Shown in pieces: positions 27,576 through 35,804 of a stretch of 64,000 nt of DNA. This DNA comes from Saccharospirillaceae bacterium (GTDB taxonomy: Bacteria > Pseudomonadota > Gammaproteobacteria > Pseudomonadales > Oceanobacteraceae). Positions within the stretch are counted from its first letter, which is position 1. Each line of letters starts with the position of its first letter. The stretch is from the NCBI GenBank assembly GCA_021208685.1, contig JAJOJJ010000031.1:16085-80084 (forward strand). The letters run 5' to 3'. Under the pieces are notes generated by a model. It saw only the letters and a list, made by a program, of their open reading frames with translations, searched no databases and was not told the origin of the DNA. A program made the position numbers and the translations under genes.

Positions 27576-28037
27576 TCAGAGATCCTGCAGAATGTCCTGA
27601 CGCTTTAACTGATACTCGGCCTCTGAAATCAGACCTTTGCTCTTCAACGACTCCAGCACCTGCAAACGCTTTTCGACCGTACTCCAGCCGTTGGATCCGG
27701 TCACTGTTGTCGCCGCAGCCGCAGGCGTCGTACAGCGAAAGTAATCCGCCGATACTTTGGTTGTGACCACGGATTTCATACCGGTCAGCGACGGTTTATT
27801 CCGGCGCGAATCCTCCGAGCCACGTAACAACAATGCATCAGCACCAGCCTCCGCGGCCTGTTCTTTATGCCAGGCCAGACACTCCTCTGCAGGATTCATA
27901 CTGGTGGTTGAACACACCTGTTGAGAGACCCGCTCACAGGCCGCTTCCTCGCCTTCTGCCAGCACTCGTATGGTATCGGCTGCATAACCGCTTAAAGGCA
28001 GCAACAACGCCAACATGAATACACCGGATCTGACCAT
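27576..28037 (-). CDS. Exported protein with C-terminal SHOCT domain
   Basis: A 153-residue protein. I prefer ATG 28037 over GTG 28049 because GGTGGA then sits seven bases upstream. A signal peptide (MVRSGVFMLALLLPLSGYAAD) is followed by a Cys-containing domain with CERVSQQVCSTTSMNPAEECLAWHKEQAAEAGADALLL, of a type seen in small envelope proteins. The C-terminal 33 residues, VEKRLQVLESLKSKGLI and EAEYQLKRQDIL, are a clear SHOCT (short C-terminal) domain, often involved in oligomerisation. Function unknown; probably periplasmic. Confidence 0.7.
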   Translation of the reverse strand: MVRSGVFMLALLLPLSGYAADTIRVLAEGEEAACERVSQQVCSTTSMNPAEECLAWHKEQAAEAGADALLLRGSEDSRRNKPSLTGMKSVVTTKVSADYFRCTTPAAAATTVTGSNGWSTVEKRLQVLESLKSKGLISEAEYQLKRQDILQDL

Positions 28038-28157
28038 ATTGATTTCCACCGTAAGAAAAATAATGGCAAAACTCTACCATAAACTGACGCGCAGATTATC
28101 GGTTTAGTCAGAACACTCCGGGCAGAACGGTTTCAGTAATCCGCAGCACACCCTGAA

Positions 28158-28829
28158 TTATTCAGAAGAACCCTGACTGAGCACGCTGGCCAGCGCGATG
28201 ACGTCATCAACAGCCGCCTGCCTTGAGCGCTCATGCCGTTGATCAGCAAACTCCTGATACTCTGATGCTATTTCATAAAAATGGTCAGCTCCCAGATAAG
28301 GCGCGAGCTGTTCAATATGGCTGCTTAAATGATTCAGGTGATAGTGTGATTCCCCTCTTCTGAAAGCAAACTCCCCCCAGGAAGCCAGCAATACCAGGGA
28401 TTTTCCCGACAAAATGGGTTCAAGAGGCTTATCACCCCGCGCCAGATCAAAAGTGAAGGTTTTATTCACCCGGATCACCATATCAAACCAGGCCTTAAGC
28501 ACAGCGGGCATGCCATAGTTATACATTGGGCTGGCAATGATAATGATATCGGCATCACTCACTTCACGGATGATTTCATCAGAGTCAGCGAGAACCAGAC
28601 GCTGCTGTTCGGTTAATGATCCTTTTGCAAAAGCGGCCGCCATAAATGCGTCATCAATAAAGGCCGGCTGTTTTACAGACAGATCACGATAAACCACATT
28701 TACCTCATCTGTATGGCGTTTGAATTCCGACAAAAAACGCTCCCCCAGCATCCTGCTGACCGATTGATGCTGACCAGCACCTTCATGGTACTTTCTTGCG
28801 CTGCTGCTGACATATAGAATGCTTTTCAT
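28158..28829 (-). CDS. azoR: FMN-dependent NADH-azoreductase (AzoR-like)
   Basis: This 223-residue flavodoxin-like quinone/azo reductase starts MKSILYVSSSARKYHEGAGQHQSVS. The FMN-binding text ASPMYNYGMPAVLKAWFDMVIRVNKTF and the LLASWGEF segment fit the AzoR family. It reduces quinones and azo or nitro compounds with NADH in the cytoplasm. It is divergent from a LysR regulator at 28936. The shared 106-base gap holds a perfect inverted repeat, so the pair is probably a regulator and its target. Confidence 0.85.
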   Translation of the reverse strand: MKSILYVSSSARKYHEGAGQHQSVSRMLGERFLSEFKRHTDEVNVVYRDLSVKQPAFIDDAFMAAAFAKGSLTEQQRLVLADSDEIIREVSDADIIIIASPMYNYGMPAVLKAWFDMVIRVNKTFTFDLARGDKPLEPILSGKSLVLLASWGEFAFRRGESHYHLNHLSSHIEQLAPYLGADHFYEIASEYQEFADQRHERSRQAAVDDVIALASVLSQGSSE

Positions 28830-28861
28830 AACGAACCTCCAGTGGCTTCAGTGCCTGATTG

Positions 28862-28882
28862 TGTGCCGCCAAGTGCGGCACA
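28862..28882. promoter_or_regulatory. Inverted repeat in the azoR/lysR gap, probable LysR operator
   Basis: TGTGCCGC and GCGGCACA form a perfect eight-base inverted repeat around a five-base spacer (CAAGT), between the divergent starts of azoR and the LysR gene. Such dyads are usual binding sites for LysR proteins. Binding is inferred from position. Confidence 0.55.
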
Positions 28883-28935
28883 ACAACTGAGAAAAGCACG
28901 CCAAAAGATGAAATTAACTAACTCATGGGGCTGAT

Positions 28936-29859
28936 ATGTTCACGCACCTGCCGTCGTTGAAAAATATAAAAACCTTTGCCGTTGCCGCGCACTATCTGAG
29001 CTTTAAAGAGGCCGCGCAGGTGCTCAACGTCACACCGACAGCCGTATCACACCAGATAAAGTCGCTGGAATCACAGCTCAGAACCCAACTCTTTGAAAGG
29101 CAAACCCGGTCAGTACAATTAACCCGGCAGGGAGAGGCACTCGCCAGGGTATGTATTGATGCGCTGAATACACTGGATAACGCCCTGCAGGAATTTACCG
29201 AACCCGGAAATGATCTGCTGATCTCCTGCTGCAATTCATTTGCTGCGCTCTGGCTGGCACCGAACATGACGGCCATTCACCGTGCACTTCCGGATCAGAC
29301 CATCACCATCTGCGCAAGCGACCAGCTCATAGACTTAAATAAAGAAAAACACATTGATATTGCCGTGCGATACGGCAAAGAACAGCACAACCCCAATGAA
29401 ACCCACCTGATTACGGAACAGCTGGGGCTTTATGCCAGCCCCAATTATCAGGTGCCAAACCGCAGAAAACCAATACTGTTCGTCACACACTGGCAAGACG
29501 AAACGGCTTTAAACAACATCGCATGGCGAGAACATATTGATGAACATAAGTACGATGTCCGCTACTTTGAGCAAGAGCACTTTGTATTGCAGGCGGCCTT
29601 AGCAGGACAAGGCATGGCACTCATCAGTGATGTATTGGCGGCATCATCTGCAGCACAGGGATGGCTGTGTAAAAGTACATTAATCCGCGAATTTTCCGGG
29701 TATAGCTACTGGCTAAGAAAAACAACACACCGGAGAAATGCAACAGCGGTCAATCAGTTTGCATTCTGGCTGGCTAAAACACTGGGGAAACAGGGGAATA
29801 CCATAAGCGACAATACTGCTATGTCATCAATTTTACACAACACCCGAAACCATACATAA
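28936..29859 (+). CDS. LysR-family transcriptional regulator, GcvA-like
   Basis: A 307-residue regulator with the LysR helix-turn-helix at residues 8-60 (LKNIKTFAVAAHYLSFKEAA, then QVLNVTPTAVSHQIKSLE) followed by the ligand-binding domain. The sequence TPTAVSHQIKSLE is typical of the GcvA/AmpR branch. It is divergent from azoR and probably controls it through the palindrome between them. The C-terminal 25 residues after the last fold element are polar and poorly conserved. Inducer unknown; quinone or electrophile stress is plausible given the target. Confidence 0.88.
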   Translation: MFTHLPSLKNIKTFAVAAHYLSFKEAAQVLNVTPTAVSHQIKSLESQLRTQLFERQTRSVQLTRQGEALARVCIDALNTLDNALQEFTEPGNDLLISCCNSFAALWLAPNMTAIHRALPDQTITICASDQLIDLNKEKHIDIAVRYGKEQHNPNETHLITEQLGLYASPNYQVPNRRKPILFVTHWQDETALNNIAWREHIDEHKYDVRYFEQEHFVLQAALAGQGMALISDVLAASSAAQGWLCKSTLIREFSGYSYWLRKTTHRRNATAVNQFAFWLAKTLGKQGNTISDNTAMSSILHNTRNHT

Positions 29860-29906
29860 GCCAACATAAAAACTACCCTGATATAAAATAAAAAAACCAC
29901 TAAAGC

Positions 29907-29942
29907 AGACGCTATCTTCTATTACTTATAAAAATAGCGTCT
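29907..29942. terminator. Stem-loop downstream of the LysR gene
   Basis: AGACGCTAT and ATAGCGTCT form a perfect nine-base stem around an 18-base loop, 48 bases past the stop. The T run after it is weak. The rest of the gap 29860-30189 is AT-rich, and I see no gene or clear promoter in it. Confidence 0.45.
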
Positions 29943-30189
29943 CTTAATCATCCGGTTTCAATGAAAGCATATACCAAAGCACCACACTGCATTGGTAATG
30001 ATAAAGTATTACATTCATATACCCGCAAAAACCCTTAACTCTTACAGCGCCATGAGATGCAGACCCGCATCAGGCATAAAACAGCAACGCTGTCTTTAGT
30101 CAAAAATTTGATATATAACCAAGCTCTCAACCTTCAATGAAAGTTCCGCTTTTAACTATAAATCAAACGCAAACACTAAGGTGGTAATA

Positions 30190-31875
30190 ATGAGAAATTT
30201 AATAATATTACTGAATATACTCGCAGCATATTTGCTGCATTCCCAGGTGGCGCTAGCCGACCCCATGTCTTGGCAAGAGACATCAACCGACACGAATGCC
30301 CCCAGCGCACGCACAGAGCACACAGCAGTTTGGACGGGTACTGAAATGTTAATCTTTGGTGGCGTAGATAGTTCCGGCAACCTGTTAGGTATTGGCGGAC
30401 GCTACAATCCAGAAACGAAGAAGTGGAGCAGCATGAACTCAGTAAATGCTCCAACTCCGCGTCGTTATCATGTCGCCGTATGGACTGGCACGGAGATGAT
30501 TATCTGGGGAGGTTTAGACAGCAATAGTCCGTTTGGTTTAACAGATGGCGCTGCCTACAACCCTGCAAGCGATAGTTGGCGGACAATTACACCATCTCCT
30601 TGCCCAGCCACTCACAATGACTCCAACGGTAACGACCTTTGCAACCGCTGGTATCCCATTAGTGGTTGGTATGCTGAAAACGAGCAAATGATCATTTGGG
30701 GAGGCCAACCTGTAGCCAGCGGTCTTCCAACCTGGAACGGATCTATTCATACATATTCTCCGTCATCTGATACCTGGTCTTCGCTTGGCACTGCCAATGC
30801 ACCCGGCGGGCGAATGAATGCGTATGGAGCCACAACTGGCTCACGGCTTATCTTCTGGGGAGGCACCGCCGGAGACGACAACCCATCGAATGGTTACCTT
30901 TATGATTTTAAAGCTGGAAACTGGTCCGCTTTATCAATATTAAATCAACCAGGCAGACTCACCAATGCCAGCGCCGTCTGGAACCATCAAACAACCTCTT
31001 TATACATTTGGAGCGGAAGCGGATCTGGCGAACCAACCCAAACAGGGTACCGCTACAACACAACACCGGGCAACGTAGGCGAATGGACGGAAATGGGTAT
31101 AGCAGGAACCCCACCACCAGCATCTAATAACCACACTGCCGTAAGCTCAGAAAACTCAATGATCACCTGGGGGGGAAAGTCAGGTTCCCTTACCGCATTA
31201 AACACAGGTGGTGTTTATGATTACACCAGTCAGACATGGCGATTAACCCCCACAGATAATGCTCCAACGGCACGTTCAGGCCATACAGCAATATGGACCG
31301 GGAAACAAATGATTATTTGGGGGGGAACGGAAAGTACAGCCAACCATACTGGTGTCGTAAATACGGGTGCGGTGTTAAGTAATGCAGATAATATTCCCGG
31401 AGCAGAAAAAGGCTTCACGGGCGATTACGCAATTAACTACTGGCAATTGGGTGAAAACCCACCGGGTCATAATTTAATCGATATAACTCAGGCTCCTGAT
31501 AACGTTACACTGAAGAACTTCAATCCCTGGCGTTCGAGCGGTTCAGTTATGACCTACAAAGCGACAACCTCCGGAACCGTGTCCTTTAGCTGGAAATATG
31601 TGTGGGGCCTCGGCCAATTCTATGATCAGTGTCCGCCTACTTTTATCCTTGCCAGACCGAATGCAACTGAGGCACAAATAACGAACTTATTCAATAATTC
31701 AGGAGCGCCGGAAACCACGCAAACAAGCACGACTTACAGTGGTTCATTTTCTCAGTCAGTATCTAAAGGAGATACATTTGGCTTTGCACTTAATCCATGC
31801 GTTAACCCATCAGGCTATTTCGTCCCTGTGACATTAAAAATATCTGACTTTGATTTTCAAAATACTCAGCAATAA
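30190..31875 (+). CDS. Secreted kelch-repeat beta-propeller protein
   Basis: This 561-residue protein starts at ATG 30190 with AAGGTGG nine bases upstream; the GTG at 30181 lies in that ribosome site. A signal peptide (MRNLIILLNILAAYLLHSQVALA) is followed by about six kelch blades of 45-60 residues, each with the HTAVWTGTEMLIFGG or MIIWGG pattern and a YNPxxxxW turn. The last 150 residues form a separate beta-rich domain with Cys residues (DQCPPTF, NPCVNPSG). Kelch propellers bind proteins or glycans; this one would act outside or in the periplasm. Base composition is clearly lower in G+C than the neighbours, which suggests transfer. No partner gene is seen. Confidence 0.85.
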   Translation: MRNLIILLNILAAYLLHSQVALADPMSWQETSTDTNAPSARTEHTAVWTGTEMLIFGGVDSSGNLLGIGGRYNPETKKWSSMNSVNAPTPRRYHVAVWTGTEMIIWGGLDSNSPFGLTDGAAYNPASDSWRTITPSPCPATHNDSNGNDLCNRWYPISGWYAENEQMIIWGGQPVASGLPTWNGSIHTYSPSSDTWSSLGTANAPGGRMNAYGATTGSRLIFWGGTAGDDNPSNGYLYDFKAGNWSALSILNQPGRLTNASAVWNHQTTSLYIWSGSGSGEPTQTGYRYNTTPGNVGEWTEMGIAGTPPPASNNHTAVSSENSMITWGGKSGSLTALNTGGVYDYTSQTWRLTPTDNAPTARSGHTAIWTGKQMIIWGGTESTANHTGVVNTGAVLSNADNIPGAEKGFTGDYAINYWQLGENPPGHNLIDITQAPDNVTLKNFNPWRSSGSVMTYKATTSGTVSFSWKYVWGLGQFYDQCPPTFILARPNATEAQITNLFNNSGAPETTQTSTTYSGSFSQSVSKGDTFGFALNPCVNPSGYFVPVTLKISDFDFQNTQQ

Positions 31876-31998
31876 AATATTATGGCGACGTGAAACGACC
31901 ATATCAGTCTCTGATTCACTTTCAAGCATGAACAGATCAGAGTAATTCGGTGAGCAAGGATCACCTTATTAGTAGCCAAAAGTTATCGCCATAAAAAT

Positions 31999-32025
31999 TC
32001 CCGCTTTTCATTCTGAAAAGCGGGA
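31999..32025. terminator. Perfect 12-base-pair hairpin downstream of the kelch gene
   Basis: TCCCGCTTTTCA and TGAAAAGCGGGA pair perfectly around a TTC loop. The left flank is A-rich and the right flank is not T-rich, so it reads better as a terminator on the minus strand, but it may act on either. The rest of 31876-32219 shows no gene. Confidence 0.6.
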
Positions 32026-32219
32026 TTCACACAATCAGAGACCACATCCGCGCGCAGCACAGCGTTTGCGACAGGCGCCGAACTTATCGCCCGCATCAGC
32101 TGTCAAAATCATACGATCTGAGCCATGATGATCAGCCAGAATCATTCATCCTGTCTGCATGAACCCGGTTAAAACATTGCCGCAGGCGTGGGATTAAGCC
32201 AACCACCAAGAACACACCC

Positions 32220-33044
32220 ATGAACAGCAAAGCGCCTGAGCAAAAAAAGCAGCAACACAACCAACATCAGGACCAGAACGGCACCGATATGCGCCTGCTG
32301 CCACCGGTCAGTTACATCACCGGCTTTTGCAACCGGGTGCTGGGCAAAATCATTATGACCATGGTCAACGCTCCGTGGGCCAGCCTGATTATTCTGCTTG
32401 TGCTCTATCTCAGCGCACTCATTATTGTGAATATCCCGGCACTGGATATAGCCCGCGAAACTATGTTTCTGGTTGCCATTTCGCCACTGGCAATCCCGGT
32501 ATGCTTCTCCCTGGCCTATCTTGGCGCCAGTCTTATTCTGCTCGCTCTCTTTGCACACAACCCTGCTACCCGCGTCGGCTGCGCCGTTATTCTGGAAGTT
32601 CTGATCATTGCACCCATGCTGCTGATGGCGCTCAGCGATACACGTTTATTTTTGATGCTGGGCGACAACGCATTGTTTGTGCTTATTGTCGGCAATATGG
32701 TCGCCGTTCCCTGGCTGACGTTCCACTATCATAAAACCGTACTCTGCCATGCCGACCTGTGCTTACCGATACTGCTGTTGCTCACTGCGTTTATCTGGTT
32801 TGAAAGCACCGCCGGGCTGTCGTATGAAAAAATAAGCCATGAACATATCTCTGTGATCGACTGCGAATGGATAAGAGCCAAAAGCAAAAGCGGCGCACCC
32901 AGCGGCCCGCCGATGAAACAATGCGATGTACAGGTAAATGATCGTGGCCGTCATTATGACTTTTATGACATGCCCGCGCCGAATGGAAATATTAACCATA
33001 TGGAAGTGCGGCAGGCGCTGTTCAGACATTTCAGCCTGAGGTAA
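32220..33044 (+). CDS. Predicted inner-membrane protein of unknown function
   Basis: A 274-residue protein I do not recognise. The first 24 residues are polar and Gln/His-rich. Five or six hydrophobic helices follow between about residues 40 and 200 (for example ASLIILLVLYLSALIIV and LCLPILLLLTAFIWF). The C-terminal 75 residues are soluble, contain two Cys (VIDCEWIR, MKQCDVQV) and would face the periplasm or cytoplasm. The start ATG has no obvious ribosome site. It lies in the low-G+C accessory stretch with no operon partner. An opposing frame (32169-32558) is weaker. Confidence 0.6.
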   Translation: MNSKAPEQKKQQHNQHQDQNGTDMRLLPPVSYITGFCNRVLGKIIMTMVNAPWASLIILLVLYLSALIIVNIPALDIARETMFLVAISPLAIPVCFSLAYLGASLILLALFAHNPATRVGCAVILEVLIIAPMLLMALSDTRLFLMLGDNALFVLIVGNMVAVPWLTFHYHKTVLCHADLCLPILLLLTAFIWFESTAGLSYEKISHEHISVIDCEWIRAKSKSGAPSGPPMKQCDVQVNDRGRHYDFYDMPAPNGNINHMEVRQALFRHFSLR

Positions 33045-33257
33045 TGGAGGATTCAGCTATGGATTGTAAAAGCTGAATAAAAAGCCCTCGCCAAAAATTT
33101 TCAAAATTCATTCAAAGTCTGACGTAACCAGCCTACGGCATTTAAAATGCAGAAAAGGATTACTGATTTTTATAAGAATAACCGATTGCCAAGATGGGCG
33201 GCTTATTAGCTATAACTATGCCCTATTAACTCATCAATATGGCATTAGGATGGGCAT

Positions 33258-33335
33258 CCTGTTAGCACTCCAGATTCTTACCAGGAAGACTGAAATTCAG
33301 CCTTCGAATCAGAGAGTCTTAGAACGAGGTATTAG
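33258..33335 (-). repeat. Cassette-type repeat, copy 1 (78 bp)
   Basis: On the plus strand the element runs from CCTGTTAG through a 36-base core (33285-33320) to TATTAG. The core matches copy 2 at 34425-34460 in 34 of 36 positions. Inside it, AAGACT pairs with AGTCTT. It begins 14 bases past the stop of the SUKH-like gene. The same order (gene, then repeat, both read on the minus strand) is seen for copy 2, as in integron cassettes. The rest of 33045-33348 has no gene. Confidence 0.55.
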
Positions 33336-33348
33336 CTGTTCTCGCCCG

Positions 33349-34128
33349 TTAATTTAATAACGAAAAATCGATATTAATCCGGGTCGAGCTGTTCCAGTCC
33401 GGGTTAGTGGTCTTCATCAAGTAAGTATTCTCCACCCTCCCGCCAAGAGTCTTGTATACAATTAAATCTCCACTTGAGTGCATTGCTACAGGAATTGCGT
33501 TTGAGCAATACTCCCGAAATTTATGTGCGTCATACATCGCCAAGGCCATCTCTGCACTGAATAACATTATAATATCTGAGCTATTGATAATAGGTGCTGT
33601 AATTCCATTCTCCTGCAATAGAAGGTCTTTCAGCTCTTCGGGCATTGCAACACTAAAGAAAGACTCCCACTCAGTTATTGCTAATTGAGTTACTGGCTTT
33701 TTCCTTTCTTCAAGTTTTTTCCAGGCTTCCTTTCTTTTCACTTCCTTTCTATACATTTTCTTAGCCAGACATGAGAAAAGATATGACATGCCGCAATGAC
33801 GGCAATAAATTGTAAACTGCCCTATCTGAACCGAATCGCTACCGCACGCACTGCATATAAAAGGATTGGCAATTTTGTAGCTTGCATATAAGGCGATGCA
33901 GAGTGATAGCGGCGGGATAGCCACCCAAATAATGTGGTTATAGTGATCGCTCAGTATTTGACCAACAAACAAACCCGCCAAAAAGAGAGAAACAAGTATA
34001 GCGATGGCTGCAATATGCTTAACCCACCATTTAAAGTAAGCCTTTCTCCGAAAGCTTTTATCATTTTTATAAAGGGATTGTGCTTCGTCAGCTGTCAACG
34101 TCTTATGAAATTCCATCTTCTGATTCAC
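33349..34128 (-). CDS. Membrane protein with zinc ribbon and SUKH/SMI1-KNR4-like domain
   Basis: A 259-residue protein I place only by domain. Two membrane helices (about residues 38-85, IAAIAILVSLFLAGLFVG and WVAIPPLSLCIALYASY) are followed by a zinc ribbon with CSACGSD and CRHCG. A charged linker (KRKEAWKKLEERKKP) leads to a C-terminal domain with AMPEELKDLLLQENGI. That phrase and spacing recall the SUKH/SMI1-KNR4 superfamily, whose members are often immunity proteins against toxins. The start could be GTG 34128 or ATG 34116; neither has a strong ribosome site. No toxin gene is adjacent. Low G+C and the flanking repeats suggest a mobile origin. Confidence 0.65.
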   Translation of the reverse strand: MNQKMEFHKTLTADEAQSLYKNDKSFRRKAYFKWWVKHIAAIAILVSLFLAGLFVGQILSDHYNHIIWVAIPPLSLCIALYASYKIANPFICSACGSDSVQIGQFTIYCRHCGMSYLFSCLAKKMYRKEVKRKEAWKKLEERKKPVTQLAITEWESFFSVAMPEELKDLLLQENGITAPIINSSDIIMLFSAEMALAMYDAHKFREYCSNAIPVAMHSSGDLIVYKTLGGRVENTYLMKTTNPDWNSSTRINIDFSLLN

Positions 34129-34402
34129 GATGTGGACTCTAAAAACTGCTGCTCATCTTATTGCCACAGACAAACAGCATCTATTCGGAAATCTACCTTA
34201 TCACAGCCACCGTCGATGGCAAACGCGCCGCTGCCGTAGAAGTGCTGTTAAGCATTACGACCGCCGAAGGCCTGATTATCAGTCAGCCGTCATGGTCGCT
34301 GAAAAGCAGCAGGATGAGAGAAGAAGGCAGAGAAAATCAGAGTGGAAGTGCTGCCAGTAAAAACCAGACACCCATTGCGATACTAAATTCTTATCATGGA
34401 TT
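34129..34402. other. Gene-poor stretch with possible coding remnant
   Basis: No gene is supported here. A short plus-strand frame (34161-34433) reads IYLITATVDGKRAAAVEVLLS, which is G+C-rich and unlike the surrounding sequence. It faintly recalls the C-terminus of pilin-like proteins of the PilX type. It has no start signal and is best seen as a remnant, if it is anything. Confidence 0.3.
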
Positions 34403-34479
34403 CCTGTTAGTGAACGCTTGCTACGAAGACTGAAATTCAGCCTTCAAGTCAGAGAGTCTTGGGGTGGGTGTCCTATTAG
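34403..34479 (-). repeat. Cassette-type repeat, copy 2 (77 bp)
   Basis: Same layout as the copy at 33258-33335: CCTGTTAG, 14 bases, the 36-base core at 34425-34460, 13 bases, TATTAG. It follows the gene at 34536-35144 on the minus strand. Direct orientation of the two copies, each 3' of a minus-strand gene, recalls attC sites, but the sequence does not fit the attC consensus well at every position. Confidence 0.55.
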
Positions 34480-34535
34480 TCGGCTAGTTTGACTTTGGTA
34501 TCCGTTAAAGCGCGGAAAGATCAGTGAGCGACTTG

Positions 34536-35144
34536 TTAGCTGCGCCTGAAGTGTGGCCGAATATTTTTTTCGATCTCATTTATTGCATGGCTAATTTTTA
34601 GAGTTAAATCATTCTTATCATCATGAGTTGCCCATATCTCAGACTTTATGGTTTTCCCAAATTCAGGATCGCATCTGAAGTTTTCTCCGCCACTCGCCTT
34701 GTTTGAAATATCGGCCTCAAGCGCAACTTGGAGATTTCTTGCACATTGACGTAACTCATCAGTTTTTGGCTTAAACTCTGATCCCCACAAAGCCTCGGCT
34801 TCAAGCGCTTGAGTTTCAAAATTTTGTAGCGCTGTGGCGACTGGTTTCCAACGGTTAGAATAAATGAAGGCGTAAGCTTTGGCCTCAATCTCTGGTGTTT
34901 TATTGTTTGAGTCGTAATCTTCTGGAAATTCATCCATAGTAACCCAAGGTGAGCGACAGTATCTAAGCTCGTCTCTAAGTTTATATGCAGAGCGAATTAG
35001 ATTCCTTGCTACTTCAAAGTCAGCTTTTCCTTTTAATTCACGGCTCCAGCTTTGCAATCCATTAATTGCAACGTGCGCAGTGGCAATTGCAGCGAAGATA
35101 AGAATAATATCTTTAGTTACTGATATGATTTCTAAAGATGTCAA
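34536..35144 (-). CDS. Small membrane-anchored protein of unknown function, cassette-like
   Basis: A 202-residue protein I do not recognise. It starts at TTG 35144 with GGAG seven bases upstream. One N-terminal helix (IISVTKDIILIFAAIATAHVAI) anchors a soluble, mostly helical cytoplasmic or periplasmic domain with two Cys at RYCRSPW and RQCARN. The gene is flanked by GTTAGCT 18 bases before its start (35162-35168, read on the minus strand) and the complementary AGCTAAC at its stop (34535-34541). Bounding by matching seven-base ends is a feature of integron gene cassettes. Low G+C supports transfer. Confidence 0.6.
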   Translation of the reverse strand: MTSLEIISVTKDIILIFAAIATAHVAINGLQSWSRELKGKADFEVARNLIRSAYKLRDELRYCRSPWVTMDEFPEDYDSNNKTPEIEAKAYAFIYSNRWKPVATALQNFETQALEAEALWGSEFKPKTDELRQCARNLQVALEADISNKASGGENFRCDPEFGKTIKSEIWATHDDKNDLTLKISHAINEIEKNIRPHFRRS

Positions 35145-35804
35145 AATTTACTCCATTGTGCAGCTAACAGTATATTAGTGTGCATGCGCATTTATCCCAG
35201 GTGACTCTTTCGAGAAACCCCGCATAACTCATTGACCAAACTGAGAAATCGTCCATAACTCAAAAATCCCTTCCAGAAAAACGCGCACGCCCGTTAATTC
35301 CGGTTTTCTGTGCAGCTAGTTTTACACCCGACTTGTAAGCCTGATCGCAAGTTATTGATTTATTTGATGTTTAAATTACTACCCTCTTGCAAAACGAGCA
35401 AGCACGAGTGTAAAGCGTGCCAGATTTCGTGAAAAGCCGGAAATACACTGTATGTATCTGTACATCCTTACCTTCAAAGTTTTGCGATCGTCCACAAAAT
35501 AGCCGCTACTCATTGCTGAGCAGCGGCTTTGTTTGCAGGCTATTTGGTGGGCAGTGCCCACCCTACGATGCAAAGCACTCACCTGAAAACGTTAACCAGT
35601 TAGTTTTCAGGAAAGGAGTACTGCCAAAGCGTCGGCGGCGATGAGCTGGCTAGGCAAATGTGACCGAAAAAGCGCAGTTTACAAGTCGTAAAGATTCGCT
35701 TCACTCACCCTTCGGGCCGCCTGCGGCGTTCTGGCGTTGCCAGTGAGCATTTTGAGGTCACATTTAACAACGCCAGATCGAGTGAGCCAGCTTTGGCTTA
35801 CTCC
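35145..35804. other. Long gene-free stretch with palindromes
   Basis: These 660 bases hold no supported gene. They contain the cassette-like boundary at 35162-35168 and a terminator-like stem AGCCGCT/AGCGGCT at 35501-35528 followed by TTTGTTT. A perfect palindrome, GGTGGGC-AGT-GCCCACC, lies at 35546-35562, followed by CTACG. That last motif resembles dispersed repeats found between genes in many Gammaproteobacteria. Confidence 0.5.

Noticed and set aside
33258..35168. Calling this a functional integron
   Set aside because: No integrase is seen and the repeats only partly fit the attC consensus.
35501..35562. tRNA or small RNA gene in the gap before purL
   Set aside because: Only short palindromes are present; no cloverleaf or conserved tRNA loops could be drawn.
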